A stretch of DNA of 64,000 bases from Neogale vison (GCF_020171115.1 NC_058096.1:5098001-5162000); one strand, 5' to 3'. Counted from the stretch's first letter, positions 1 to 10,676 are shown. A program made the numbers and translations. The notes: a model not told the origin generated them from the sequence alone.

Positions 1-340
1 CTTTCCCTTTGCTGCCTGTGTTGACCGTTGTCACAGGAGACCTTTTCTGGGTCACCGCAGGGCACGAGTGGGAGGACAAGAACTGGTGGCTGCTGGACAG
101 GGGGTTCCTCACTTGTTTGCATCATCCCTTTCTCCTCCAGAGATGCTGGTCTAACAGCTGCCACAGCCCCACCCTCTCTGCTCATGGATGATAATGCAGG
201 AACAAAGTGGGTGAGAGCTACACGGGTCCTAGAGTCATACAAGGCTTCTGTGTTGCAGGAGGGGCTGACTCTGCAAGGAAAGGGCTCGGTGCCCAGAAAG
301 GTCTCATGCTTGAGTCAAAGCTCTACTCTTACTGTTTGGA
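1..340. other. Unique sequence, nothing recognised
   Basis: I recognise no repeat or gene. The open frames here overlap each other in two frames of the same strand and show no domain. Confidence 0.5.
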
Positions 341-1330
341 ATTTTTTTTCTATTTAGTTTAGTTTTTTAATTAAGAGTTTATTTGAGCAAAAATTGATTC
401 CAGTGGGGGCAGTGGCAAACCAGAAGTGGTTAGGAGCACTCTGTGGACAGGAATCAGGGGAAACACATACAGGGAAGGTGCAGAAGCAAAGAAAGGAAGG
501 TATTGGATTTGGATTCTCTACAGCTTAATGCCTAGATGGCTATCTGTGTTTGACTGTCCTTAGCATTTTGATTTTGTAACCTTGGGCCATGTCCAGGCTC
601 AGGTTCTGGTTTGCTCCTGTAGGCACATCAGTGTAACATCAGTGTAACGGCCTCCTTGTTTCATGAATTTGCCAGAAGCTTGTGTAAACGCCACTTTGAC
701 AGCAGGGCAAAGGGGGTCCCCACTATTCATCTTGTGCGTGACATTCTGCATTGATGTCCCCTTGCCCACGTGTCAGCCTTAAGGCCTTGGCTTGACTCCA
801 ACTTGTTCCTGCTCTTTGGAGATGTGGTCTTATCCTCAGCACTTCCCGAGGGCAGCGAGTCTGTGTCCTATCTCTCATTGCAGTGATTTCTTGTCTAGGC
901 TGGAGGATGATCTCATAGTCCAGGCAATTCCTCTCCTCACTCAGCTTCCTTCTGAGCACCATTTGGGTTCTGGGAGGCTTTTGGATACTGGTGCATGGCA
1001 ATCTGGGAGCCACGGAGATCCAGGGGTCAGTAGGCTCTTCTCCTAAGGAGATGTTCCTCTCTTCTTCTCTGTGATTGCTGCCCAGTGAGGCTGTCAGGAG
1101 CTCCTGGGCCCCCTCAGCTTGCACTCAACTGAGAGATCTCCATTCGTGGCTCCCCAAAGTTTAAAGGACTTCTTACAGCCCCAGCCATCCTGAAATGCCA
1201 CTTTAAGGTTCTTGTGTATGTCAGGAATGCTTTTGCCTGCAAGAACCTGACAAACCAACAGCAACTTCATCAGGATTGATTTCTTATCACCAGCCAGAGG
1301 GGTGCGATGATCCTTGACGTCATTCATGTT
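341..1330 (-). mobile_element. Possible decayed LTR or retrocopied transcript end
   Basis: On the minus strand this block ends with AATAAA (378-383 on plus as TTTATT), about 10 bases before an A-rich tail (341-369). That is what a polyadenylated retro-element or LTR end looks like. Minus-strand frames at 723-1124 and 1094-1327 are short and match no family I know. A non-autonomous LTR, or a retrocopy of a noncoding transcript, would both fit. Boundaries are approximate. Confidence 0.35.
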
Positions 1331-1336
1331 CTACGG

Positions 1337-1631
1337 CAGCGCTGTCCAGGAGAAACACCATGTGAGTCACATGTGTAATTTAAACATTTCTGGTAGCAAC
1401 ATTAAAAAAGCAAATAGAGTTAATTTTAGTAATCTGTATCATTTAACTCAATTTATTCTAAATACCATCCTTTCATTATGCAATCAGAAATAACATTATT
1501 TCAGAACTATTTTAATTTGTGGGGGTCCTAATTCTTCAAAATTTGATGTGTGTTTTATACTTTTGGCACATCTTCATTTGGACTAACTGTATTTCAATTG
1601 CCTACTAGCCTCATGTGGCTATAGGTCTAAG
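1337..1631. mobile_element. hAT-type (MER5/Charlie-like) nonautonomous DNA transposon
   Basis: It begins with the terminal-repeat-like CAGCGCTGTCCA. It then follows a familiar mammalian hAT layout: 'gtgagtcacatgtgtaattt' near the start and 'gcctcatgtggctata' near the end. The far terminal inverted repeat is mostly lost. TTCTACGG before the start and GTCTAAGG after the end match at 6 of 8 bases, as expected for an 8 bp hAT target duplication. The exact subfamily was not determined. Confidence 0.55.
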
Positions 1632-1639
1632 GCTTTTAT

Positions 1640-1955
1640 CTTTTTTATTTTTTTTCCTCACTTTAGTTAACATAGTGTGTTATTAGTTTCAGAGGTAGAG
1701 GTCAGTGATTCTTCAGTCTTATACAAGCACATGCTCATTCCAGCACATGCCCTCCTTAATGCCCATCCCCCAGTCACCCCATCCTCCCTCCCACCTCCCT
1801 TCCAGCCACTCTCAGTTTGTTTCCTATGGTTAAGAGTCTCTTGAAGGCCATCTCAGCTCCTTCCACAGCTTGGCGACTGTGGCCATTGCTGCTGTGAACA
1901 CTGGGGTACATATGGCCCTTCTTTTCACTACATCTGTATCTTTGGGTATTGTAGC
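1640..1955 (-). mobile_element. Carnivoran L1 3' end, antisense, internally deleted
   Basis: The plus strand reads the reverse complement of the L1 3' UTR: T-rich tail, 'ttagtttcagaggtagagg', then 'cctccttaatgcccatcccc'. At about 1838 it jumps to the distal ORF2 segment 'tggcgactgtggccattgct', so the sequence between (about 250 bases in other copies) is missing. Confidence 0.8.
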
Positions 1956-2177
1956 ATATCTGCATTGTGGTCCTTAGTCTGCAAATAGAACTAAATAATT
2001 GAAAATGAAATGTCACAATATTTTGCACATTAGGTCAGTAATTACACTTATAATTAAAACTTTGGAAGAATTGGAGGGGTAACACTTTACTCTTGTGGGC
2101 ATATATGGAGATACAATATTATTTCTCATATCAATTCAAGAATGTGCTACAAAGATGGGGAAGATAAAATAATCATC

Positions 2178-2295
2178 CAATGGTTAAAAAAAAAAAAAAG
2201 AGTCTCTCATGGCTTGTGTCCCTCTCTGATTTCATCTTGTTTTATTTTTGCTCATTTTTGTTCCCCTTCCCCTTCGTTCATCTGTTTATGATGAA
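2178..2295 (-). mobile_element. L1 3' UTR fragment, antisense, with A-run expansion
   Basis: It matches the L1 segment reading 'gagtctctcatggcttg' and 'tctctgatttcatcttg'. A short A-run in this segment has grown to about 15 bases (from 2187). It partly repeats the L1 region present at 1820-1840, so it is a separate fragment. Confidence 0.65.
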
Positions 2296-2480
2296 AACAT
2301 GTTTATGTTTATTTTTCATCATTAGTAATTTTTGAAAAGGGGTTCCACATTTTCATTTTGCACTGAGCCCTGCAAATTATTTCACACATTGTTAGGTAAT
2401 AGATATGAAACTAGCCTTTTAAAAAATGTTCATTTCTTTCTTTCTTAATTACCTTTCACTAGTTAAAAAAGAAAAAAATA

Positions 2481-2659
2481 GAAGTGCCTGAATGGCTCAG
2501 TCATCAAGTGTCTGCCTTTGGCTTGGGTCATGATCCTGGGGTCCTGGGACTGGGCCCCACATCAGGCTTCCTGCTCAGTAGGAATCCTGCTTCTCCCTCT
2601 CCCAATCCCCCTGCTTGTGTACCATCTCTCATTGTCTCTTTCTGTCAAATAAACAAATA

Positions 2660-2690
<31 letters not shown>
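2481..2690 (+). mobile_element. Can-SINE (tRNA-Lys-derived), full length
   Basis: The diverged 5' end 'gaagtgcctgaatggctcag' corresponds to the tRNA-derived head. It is followed by the A/B-box region, a CT-rich segment, AATAAAATCTT and an A tail to 2690. It inserted into an A-rich site. Divergence from the family pattern suggests an older copy. Confidence 0.93.
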
Positions 2691-2693
2691 CAG

Positions 2694-3010
2694 TCCCAGG
2701 TCTCTTTACCAGAGCAAAATGATCCAAAAAACCCAGTGTCTACCACTCCTCAAAATCTCCTCCCCCTAAGATTTATTTTTATTTCCGGGAGGAAAAAAGC
2801 ACTTTGTTACATTTTTCTCTTTCTCTATGATTTATTCATTTGCTCTAATTCTAAACTGTAAAATGTAACAAGACTCTTGCAGGAAGACCTTTCCTCTCCA
2901 GCTGCAGTGTTTCAGAGTAGTCATGAACATTCAAGAACATTAGCTGTATGCAGCACATTGAAATTGGGGGTGATCCCAGAGTTTGGGCCCCCAGGCAGCC
3001 CAGATGTGAG
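2694..3010. other. Unique sequence
   Basis: Moderately AT-rich, with no recognised repeat or gene. Confidence 0.5.
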
Positions 3011-3425
3011 CTACAGGGCTAGAAGTGACTAGATGTAAACAGAAAATAAGATGCAAAGCCTGAGACACAGGGGCATGCTGTCAGGTTACCAAACAACAAT
3101 GGTAAGGAAGGGTCATCACCAAGGTCAGAGGTGGGGGAAAGATGGATGTTGTTATGGTTAGAAGAGTTGACCAGGAGATGGAAATGAGCAGGGAATAAGA
3201 GAGACCCAGAGGCTGATACCAGGGAGGATAGAGAGCTTATGTTCAGTAGGTAGGAGACCTGAGGCCTCTGGTGAACAGCAGGAGAGGAGGGGTATCGGGA
3301 TTCGGCGTGCCCCCCGCTAGCATGAGGCGAGCTGCGGACCAGAACGGCGGTGGAGGCGGGAGACACAACTGGGGACAGGGCTTTCGGCTTGGGGACCAGT
3401 GAAGGAGTGGCCTCGGGCCGGCTCC
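3011..3425. other. Unassigned block ending in a GC- and CpG-rich patch
   Basis: The part from about 3300 to 3425 is strikingly rich in G, C and CpG for this window. It contains ATG at 3321 followed by a short frame rich in Gly. It abuts a 23 bp T-run. It could be a 5' end of a retrocopied mRNA or a small remnant CpG island. No protein family was recognised. Confidence 0.3.
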
Positions 3426-3745
3426 TTTTTTTTTTTTTTTTTTTTTTTCAGTACTGGGTTTGTTTATTGTTTTGTTCTGTTTTGTTTTTTTTTCTTTGTT
3501 TATTGAAAAATGCAATACAAGAAGCAAGACCAAACACGTATCTAAACACTACACCACTTCTCTTACTACAAAAGGCCAAAACAGCAGACTAATTATTGCC
3601 TTTTTAATCTAAGGATTTTGCCAATTTGATTCTGCTGCCATAGTTCCTATTTTGTCAAGAAATGTAAACAACTACTTGATATGATTCATGATTTTAAAAA
3701 AATTTACAAAAAAAATTTACATGAGCCCTGCACAGCCTAAAATAT
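3426..3745 (-). pseudogene. Probable retrocopied 3' UTR (processed pseudogene fragment)
   Basis: Read on the minus strand, a UTR-like AT-rich sequence ends in two AATAAA signals (3499-3504 and 3463-3468 on plus as TTTATT). A 23-base A tail follows (T-run 3426-3448 on plus). This is the structure left by reverse transcription of an mRNA 3' end. I cannot name the parent gene and see no coding remnant. No clear target duplication was found. Confidence 0.45.
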
Positions 3746-3781
3746 GGTTGTTTTTACCTGAGTGCTTGAGTGTTTTGATCA

Positions 3782-3842
3782 TCTGTCCATCCATCTATCC
3801 CTCCATTCCTCCCTCTGTCCTCCCAACCCTCCATCCATAACT
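3782..3842. repeat. Degenerate CCAT/CCCT pyrimidine-rich tract
   Basis: Imperfect tandem units of CCAT, CCCT and TCCT. Confidence 0.7.
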
Positions 3843-4009
3843 CCAAGAGTTCCTCTAACAAAGAGTCATTTCCTGTGTGCAGGAGGTCCTGCTAAACGTT
3901 GCTGCAGTTATCAGGATCTCTGCACCCAAAGAGCTCATGTTTATTGGGGGAGCTACACATACTCTGTCCATGGCATGTGTCCCAGATGTCATGTCTATCA
4001 TGTAGGCAA

Positions 4010-4460
4010 TTTGCTATGGGAGTTTAGGGGAGGAAGTTGAACCTTTTTTTCATAGGGACATCAGTGAACGTGTCATAGAGGAGATGGCTTCAGAGCTTCA
4101 TATTAAGAACGTGTGCAGTTGCAATAAACAGAGATAAGGAGAAAGATGGGGAAGGTGTTTCAGACATTGGGAATTGCCAGAACAAAACCTAGAGTCTAGA
4201 AAATAAACTATTTTAGCTGGGAAATAAGCTGGGAAAGGAGCACACATATTCTACTGTCAACCTTTGGAAGAGGCTGAATCCTAGTGAAAAAAGAGAAGGT
4301 CTCAGAGAAGTTCTGATGGAAAAGTAGTTAACAGCTGTCTGTATGCAAGATGCTTTGGAAGAGTTGGAGTGAGTGGAATAGAAGTGGAGGGAAAGCCAGT
4401 AAGGAGGCTGTTGCAGTAATCTAACGCAGGTCTGCTCCCTACAGGTAAAGTGTGGATAGG
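4010..4460 (+). mobile_element. Ancient mammalian interspersed repeat, family unassigned
   Basis: It contains the widespread phrase 'aggaggctgttgcagtaat' and upstream text like 'gatggcttcagagcttcat'. I associate this with a common, old mammalian repeat but cannot name the family safely. A similar phrase recurs near 39560. Confidence 0.35.
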
Positions 4461-4785
4461 AAGGGCAGGGCAGGATAAGAGTGTCAGGTGGGGAGGTCAA
4501 CAGGAATGACAACGACCAGACAAGAAAGGGGAAAGGGGAGAAGATAGCACCCATGGAGAGCAGTTCTAGATCCAGCATGGGGCAACTCTGAGCACCCCAT
4601 GGACTCTTAATTTTCACAAAGAGGGAGCAGTCATGGGTCCCCTGGAACCTTCAAAACATAACAATCACTAGAAAGGTGATCACCTGCACAGGGAGTCTAA
4701 GTTCCCAAGAAACCAATCCAATAGGAAATAGAGATACCAATGCAGATTAGATATGTAGTCTATCTGTATCTCATAGGGTATCTAT

Positions 4786-4809
4786 AGACAGAGAGACAGA
4801 CAGACAGAT
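4786..4809. repeat. Short (GACA)n microsatellite
   Basis: About six near-perfect GACA units. Confidence 0.8.
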
Positions 4810-4814
4810 AATGC

Positions 4815-5095
4815 AATACTGGCTCACATAATGGAGGCTGAGAACTCCCAGACTGGAAAACCAATTCCAGTCTGAGGGGCAGATTCCTTCTTCATCCACA
4901 TTTTTGTTCTCCTTAGGCCCTCACTGGAGAGAATGATGGCTCCCACATTGCAGGGGGAATCTAGTTTTCTGAGTCCACTGATTCGAATACTAATCTCATT
5001 TGGAAATGCCCTCATTGTACACTCAGAAATAATGTTTAATCTGGGCAATGTTTGATATGGGCCAAGTTGGCCAACCATCACAGGAGATGAACGGC
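4815..5095 (-). mobile_element. Probable LTR remnant, antisense
   Basis: The plus strand carries 'actggctcacataatggagg', then a segment about two-thirds along reading 'gattcgaatactaatctcat', and it ends 'ggccaaccatcac'. This order is typical of reversed mammalian LTRs of the MaLR/ERVL groups. Subfamily uncertain. Confidence 0.4.
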
Positions 5096-5224
5096 TCCCT
5101 GGGGTGGGGGAGTCAATGGAGAGACAGAACTTGGAGAAAAAAGATTCCTGTGGGGTAGGCATATCCCACAGGATAAACTTTCCCCTCCTCAGGTTGAGAC
5201 TTAATGCTGATGGCTCCCACTTAT

Positions 5225-5345
5225 AATTGAGTAAAGTGGGGTCTTGGGACCCACAGCATCACTGGGTTTTGCAAATTCTCCTGGAGTGCAGCTCAGTAGT
5301 TTGCCCTCTGTCAAGATCCCTGGGCAATTTGTATGCATACTGAAG
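5225..5345. mobile_element. Possible MER5-like hAT fragment
   Basis: Diverged matches to the MER5 core: 'cttgggacccacagcatcac', 'tgcaaattctcctgg' and 'atgcatactgaagtctgg'. Weak because the spacing is irregular. Confidence 0.35.
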
Positions 5346-5357
5346 TCTGGGGAGCTA

Positions 5358-5720
5358 TAGTGTGTTAGTGTGCTGAGACCACCAGAACAAAATACCGTAG
5401 CCTAGGGCTTAAACTTCAGATATTTATTTCTAGAGGCTGGAAGTCCAAGATCAAGATGCTCCAATTCCATTCCTGGTAAGGGCCCTCTTCCTGGTTTGCA
5501 CATAGCCATATTCTTGCTTTGTCCTCACATGGCTGCTTCCTCCTTCTCCTTTTTCTCCTTCTTCGTGCATACATAGGGAAAGAGAAAGAGAGAAATCTCT
5601 TCCTCTTCACCTGCCTATGAGACCACTATGCTATCAGTTTGGAGCTCCACCTTTATGACTGCATTTAACCTTACTTGGCTACGAGCCCTGATACAATCAC
5701 CCTGGGGGAAGTACAACCAG
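5358..5720 (-). mobile_element. MLT1-like LTR (ERVL-MaLR), antisense
   Basis: The plus strand reads the reverse of an MLT1 LTR: 'gtgttagtgtgctgagacca' (LTR end), 'ggctggaagtccaagatcaa', 'tgtcctcacatggctgct', then 'ggagctccacctttatgac'. It is a solo LTR; no retroviral interior is seen beside it. Confidence 0.75.
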
Positions 5721-6137
5721 GACTCTGCAGACAGACCTCTGAAACTGACAGGGATTAGGCGAGTACCGAACACATTAAAAAAGTGGCCAGTATAAGACCA
5801 CTTAAGCTCACTCTTAAAATGTTTCAAATATCTAAGTCTTTCTCCAATTTCTATTACCAACTTTGAATGCTTTGTGGGCCCTTTCAGAGCTGGATTACAT
5901 AACTACCCCCATTAGCTGCGCCACTTCCGAGGGAAGCAGCCATATTGAATCTCACCTGTCCTACATCAAGTGCTTTTGTAAGTTTCCTATAAGATATTAG
6001 GCACTTATGTTTAGTTAACTTCTCACCAGCATAGGACAGCTATCTAATCTAAACAGTACCATCCACCTGAGGCTGGAAAAAGACACTACATTTTGTTTCT
6101 TCTCTATAGGTTATTTCCTTTAAAAAACTTAAATGGT
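5721..6137. other. Unique sequence
   Basis: No recognised element. Confidence 0.5.
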
Positions 6138-6343
6138 GGGGACACCTGGGTGCTTCAGTGGGTTAAAGCCTCTGCCTTCAGCTCAGGTCATGATCTCAGG
6201 GTCCTGGGATCGAGCCCCACATCGGGTTTTCTGCTCAGCAGGGAGCCTGCTTGCTTCCTTCTCTCTCTCTGCCTGCCTCTCTGCCTACTTATGATCTCTG
6301 TCTGCCATATAAATAAATAAAATCTTAAAAAAAAAAAAAAAAA
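6138..6343 (+). mobile_element. Can-SINE, young, with target duplication
   Basis: The head 'gggacacctgggtgcttcag' is followed by the body 'ctgcctgcctctctgccta', AATAAAATCTT and an A tail. The flanks AAACTTAAATGG (left) and AAACCTTAGATGG (right) are near-identical and mark the target duplication. Low divergence suggests a recent, lineage-specific insertion. Confidence 0.95.
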
Positions 6344-6983
6344 CCTTAGATGGCATCCTTTAGTTCACCATTGCTTTTTGCTGGTTTAGTCCTGCACAAA
6401 AGCTGACTAAGTCATATTTAAGGAAGTGTGTCTTCGAAACACTTACATGAAACATGTCCCCTTCTTCATCTTGTGATCTAAAGCAAAATCATTGTAGGCT
6501 CTCATCCAGAGATTTGTGATGTCAAATATTCTGCTTCTGATATATAATGTTGTGATTTCTCCTCAGTTTGGAAAAAAGACTAATTTCTATCTCCTTTACT
6601 AGAGCCAAAATGATCTTTCAGTATCTTAACTATCTTAATAGGATTTAGGATTTTGACCTCCTGAAATTTTGCACATTCTTCTCTGCAGAAAAGACCTTTG
6701 AAACAGACCTTCTAAGATGGAGAAATCAGTGAAAAACATCATAATTGCTTGATACCCCTCTGGACACATAACTGTTCTCCATATCTGAAGTCATTCATGG
6801 GTATAATGTAAAGGATTATAAATGAGACAGTGACTGGCACATGTGATGAACATATTAAAACTCACTCTTTTTTGGAAAGGTCCTGTGACTCTTCCCAAGT
6901 CAAGGGAAGTGGGAAAGTCACCTGGTATGGGGGCTCATATCTCTTTCAGAGACTCGGGTGAGAAGGGCACAATCATTCTTAAG
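6344..6983. other. Unique AT-rich sequence
   Basis: No recognised element. Confidence 0.5.
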
Positions 6984-7002
6984 TGAAAGTGGTAAGGTTC
7001 TA

Positions 7003-7260
7003 TTTCTTTGGGTAAATAGTAGTGTAATTACTGGATCAGATGGTAATCATATTTTTAAATTTTTGAGGAACCTCCATACTGTTTTCCAGATTGGCTGCAC
7101 CAGCTTGCATTCCCACCAGCAGTGCATGAGGGCTCCTTTATTCCCCCACATTCTCACCAACCATTGTTGTTTCTTGCATTCCTTAGTTTAACCCTTCTGA
7201 CAGGTGTGAGGTGATAGCTCATTGTGGTTTTGATTTGCATTTCACTGATGATGAGTGATG
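7003..7260 (-). mobile_element. L1 insertion, inverted 5' segment
   Basis: The plus strand reads antisense ORF2 end: 'gaggaacctccatactgttt', 'gcattcccaccagcagtgc', 'ggtgtgaggtgatagctcat'. It belongs to the same insertion as the sense 3' end at 7261-7460, because one target duplication (GGTAAGGTTCTA, 6991-7002 and 7589-7600) encloses both. This is the hallmark of twin priming. Confidence 0.9.
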
Positions 7261-7460
7261 GAGATACAGGCTTCCAGTCATGGAATGATTAAGTTACAGG
7301 GATGAAAGGTCCAGCATAGGGAAACTAGTCCGTGGTATAGTAATGGTGTATATGATGACAGATGGTGGCTACCCTTGCGGTGAGTATAGCATAATGTATA
7401 GATTTGTCACCTCACTGTGTACACCTGACACTAATGTAACATTGTGTGTTAACTATACTC
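7261..7460 (+). mobile_element. L1 insertion, sense 3' end
   Basis: It follows the old L1 3' UTR: 'cagtcatggaatgattaagt', 'gacagatggtggctaccctt', 'gtgtgttaactatactcaaa'. It runs straight into a purine-rich tail. It is paired with the inverted segment at 7003-7260. Confidence 0.88.
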
Positions 7461-7588
7461 AAAGGGAAGAGGAGAAGAGGAGGGAAAGGGAAGGAAAGGG
7501 AAGGAGGAAAGGGGGAAGAAAGGGAAGGGAAAGAGAGGAAAGGGAAAAAAAAAGGAAAAAGAAGAAGAGAAAAGAAAAAGAAGGAAAG
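7461..7588 (+). repeat. Polypurine (GGAAA)n tract grown from an L1 tail
   Basis: About 128 bases of A and G only, except for rare interruptions, lie between the L1 3' end and its right target duplication. The position shows that it expanded from the A-rich L1 tail. Confidence 0.9.
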
Positions 7589-7600
7589 GGTAAGGTTCTA

Positions 7601-8220
7601 GAAGATCACGGAAGATCTTCCAGTTCTTCCCAGACACTGTGCTGTCACTCCTGGTGGCTGTCCTAAAAAAGAACGGTGGTTCCCCATTACCTCCATACTA
7701 AGCCAGTGCTTAGATTTAGTTAAGGCATGGAAAAGGAAGGACACGCTACCTGACATCATTGTTTACTTAGACAACACACAAATTAGTTGATTTTCCTTTC
7801 TTCCTGAAGCCATGAAACTATCTCATGGAGTGTAGGAGAGACAACCAAAGCTTCCCCACTTGGAGCACTTTGTTCATTCTTCTTCCCCCTGGAGGCCACC
7901 CAGGCCAAGTCCATCTGTTTAAGGTTTATTCCAGCTGCCATGTGGAGTCTGGGGGACAAACACCACTACCCTTTCCCCTGCTCACTGTTATACCCAATGT
8001 CCTCAAAAGTCATCCACCTCTTCCACCAACCTGGTTCCAAACCCCAGAGACTATGGGTTACCACTTAAGCAAGAGGATCTCCTGAGGGTCAGGCCCTTGA
8101 AGACAGAGGTGGCAGAAGACCCACAGCCACAAACCATTGGGAGTCAGGTGTCCCTAAGACCAAATAAACACAAAACATAAGTAAGGAGCAGTTGTCACTC
8201 CCAACTGATCTCTAAGATGA
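7601..8220. other. Unique sequence
   Basis: No recognised repeat or exon. Confidence 0.5.
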
Positions 8221-8224
8221 GACT

Positions 8225-8400
8225 TTATAAATTGATGGCATTTTATCTCATAATTAAAAAAACACCCACAAGAATTGTATGATTAGCCTCATCTTGCATG
8301 CCATACCCTGAAACCAGGTCTCAGAGAGGAGATGTGATTTTCCCAGTCACTCAGCCCAAGAATCAAAGTCGGTTTCCAGGTCAGGTTCATTGAAGGCAAT
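8225..8400 (+). mobile_element. MIR SINE fragment
   Basis: It shows the MIR core order: 'gattagcctcatctt', 'ggtctcagagagga', 'tcactcagcc', 'gtcggtttccaggtc'. Strongly diverged, as expected for a repeat shared across mammals. Confidence 0.6.
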
Positions 8401-9164
8401 TCCATGATGACTATTGTATCAACTGCTCAAAGTCCTCTTGTTCTAGAGGAGAAACTCTGTATTTGAATCAATCTAGTACCCTTTCTAGGTCTTGCCCCCA
8501 ATGCTTATGAGTTATTCTTGAACAAAAGTGCTCTCTGACCTATGCTCCCCCACTCACCATGCTCCACTGTGGCAGGCTCCTGCTTACATTTCCTTCCCAT
8601 TAATCTCCAGATTTGCTGCAGTGAGGATCTGTGACCTCCCTTCTATGGTGTGCCTGTCGCATTTGCAGCATATGAAATACATTCAAGATACTACCTTATT
8701 TCATGCAAGGGGAGATATTCAAGGGGCTGCAATCATACATTCAGGACTGAGTTAATGACAGGTGCACCGATATACATTGCCTAAACAATCACAAATGCCT
8801 CCTGACTGCTCCTTATCTCTCCTTTCTTCTCATTATTTGGCTTCTCTATCGAACCTGACTCGTGAGGTCACTGCTGGTTTTTTGCTTATTTGACCCTAGT
8901 TTCTTCATTATCTCTAATTTTTCAAGTCCTCTATTTCTAGAGAAGCCTGGACCCGGCTGTCAGTCATCATATTGGCTTTGTGTTAAACTGCACTCCTCAT
9001 GCCGATGTAGACCTTCACCCACAGATCCACCAATAAAACCCACAGAAAAAGTGTTTTTCTCTATGACCACTCAGCTCTGGATCAGTCCTGTCTCAAAACC
9101 TCAGCTTTCCAATTTTTATTCCCACAGACCCATACCTTAATTTTTTTTTTCCTCTCAAACTTCT
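8401..9164. other. Mostly unique sequence with a possible L2 fragment at 8525-8600
   Basis: The phrase 'cccactcaccatgctccact' resembles the sense 3' part of L2. The rest is unassigned. Confidence 0.4.
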
Positions 9165-9177
9165 AAAACCTTGGTGG

Positions 9178-9587
9178 AAGATGTGGTCCATATACACTAT
9201 GGAGTATTATGCCTCCATCAGAAAGGACGAATATCCAACTTTTGTAGCAACATGGACGGGACTGGAAGAGATTATGCTGGGTGAAATCAGTCAAGCAGAG
9301 AGAGTCAATTATCATATGGTTTCACTCATTTGTGGAGCATAACCAATAGCATGGAGGACAAGGGGCGTTAGAGAGTAGTAGGGAATTTGGGTAAATTGGA
9401 AGGGGAGGTGAACCATGAGAGACTATGGACTCTGAAAAACAGTCTGAGGGGTTTGAAGTGGTGGGGGGGTGGGAGGTTGGGGTACCAGGTGGTGGGTATT
9501 ATAGAGGGCACAGCTTGCATGGAGCACTGGGTGTGGTGAAAAAATAATGAATACTGTTTTTCTGAAAATAAATAAATTGGGAAAAAA

Positions 9588-9622
<35 letters not shown>

Positions 9623-9627
9623 AAAAT
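9178..9627 (+). mobile_element. Young carnivoran L1, 5'-truncated 3' end
   Basis: It carries the end of ORF2 ('acatggacgggactggaaga'), then the 3' UTR ('gcatggagcactgggtgtgg'). Its tail has expanded as (AAAT)n at 9580-9620. It is flanked by an exact 13 bp duplication, AAAACCTTGGTGG (9165-9177 and 9628-9640). Low divergence indicates a recent insertion. Confidence 0.96.
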
Positions 9628-9634
9628 AAAACCT

Positions 9635-10062
9635 TGGTGGTAATGGCCTTCCCAAAGATGTCTATGCCCTAATCCATGGAACCTACAACTGTGATTAAGT
9701 TAAAGGTCTTGATATTGAGAAATTCCTGAATTATCTGGGGCGCCCAAGGTAGTCACAAGCATTCTTTATATGAAAGAGTAGAAGGACCAAAGTCAAAGAA
9801 AGAGATGGGACAATGGAAGCAAAACTTGGAGTGGGGGATTTTGAAGGTGGAGGAGGGGCTGTGACCCAAGGATTGCAGAAGCCTTTAAAGCCTAGAAGAG
9901 ATGAGGACACAGATTTTTCCCTTAGAACCTCCAGAAGGAAAACAGCCAGGCTGGCACCCTGATCTTAGACTCTGTACACCCAGAATCGTAAGAGAGTACA
10001 TTTGGGTTAAATCACTAAGTTTGTGGTAACCTGTCACAGCAGCAGTAAAAACTAATACAACC
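9635..10062 (+). mobile_element. MLT1-like LTR (ERVL-MaLR), sense
   Basis: It starts 'ggtggtaatggccttcccaa' and contains 'tctatgccctaatccatgg' and 'gtgattaagttaaaggtctt'. It ends 'cagcagtaaaaactaataca', the usual LTR terminus. The neighbouring young L1 landed at its 5' edge. Confidence 0.8.
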
Positions 10063-10355
10063 CGTTAGCATTTTTGAAACACTGTTTCTAGCAAATCAGG
10101 ATAAACAGTCTTTGTGCAAGGGACAACATGCAAGCTCTGGGGGGGAGTGATGGGCACTGGGGCTCTGGTGCTCCAGGCATTGCCAGGAGAATTGGACATG
10201 TATCCAGTTGGTGTGACATGTTTGATGACAATGCTAGAATAAAGCTTCCCCATGGCTTCCCATCCAGTTCTTCCAGATGCCCAGCCCAGTGACACCAGTG
10301 GCCATTGGCTCCTCTCAGGCATTGCTAAGATGGAGCACCTGTAACAGACTGATCT
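10063..10355. other. Unique sequence
   Basis: No recognised element. A short minus-strand frame at 10065-10322 has no recognisable domain. Confidence 0.5.
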
Positions 10356-10436
10356 GATAGTAATTCAGTGGACACTTATTTAATGCCTACTGTGTACCAG
10401 TCATTCCCCCAAGCTCTTTAACAATATGAACTTTTT

Positions 10437-10625
10437 TTTTAAAGATTGTATTTATTTATTTGACAGACAGAGATCAGAAGTAGACAGAGAGGCAGGCAGA
10501 GAGAGAAGGAGGAAGCAGACTCCCCACTGAGCAGAGAGCCCAATGCGGGGCTCGATCCCAGGAGTCTGAGATCATGACCGGAGCCAAAGGCAGAGGCTTA
10601 AGCCACTGAGCCACACAAGTGCCTC
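10437..10625 (-). mobile_element. Can-SINE, antisense, inside a MIR
   Basis: The T-rich tail, 'gcagagaggcaggcagagag' body and 'gccactgagccacacaagtg' head read in reverse. The target duplication CAATATGAACTTTTT is at 10422-10436 and 10626-10640. Confidence 0.95.
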
Positions 10626-10676
10626 CAATATGAACTTTTTGAATCATTATTCTCTCATGATGTTGTAGGTAGTTAT

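Noticed and set aside
3426..3451. Splice acceptor (long T-run followed by CAG)
   Set aside because: The T-run reads better as the A tail of a minus-strand retrocopy with two AATAAA signals. No exon follows.
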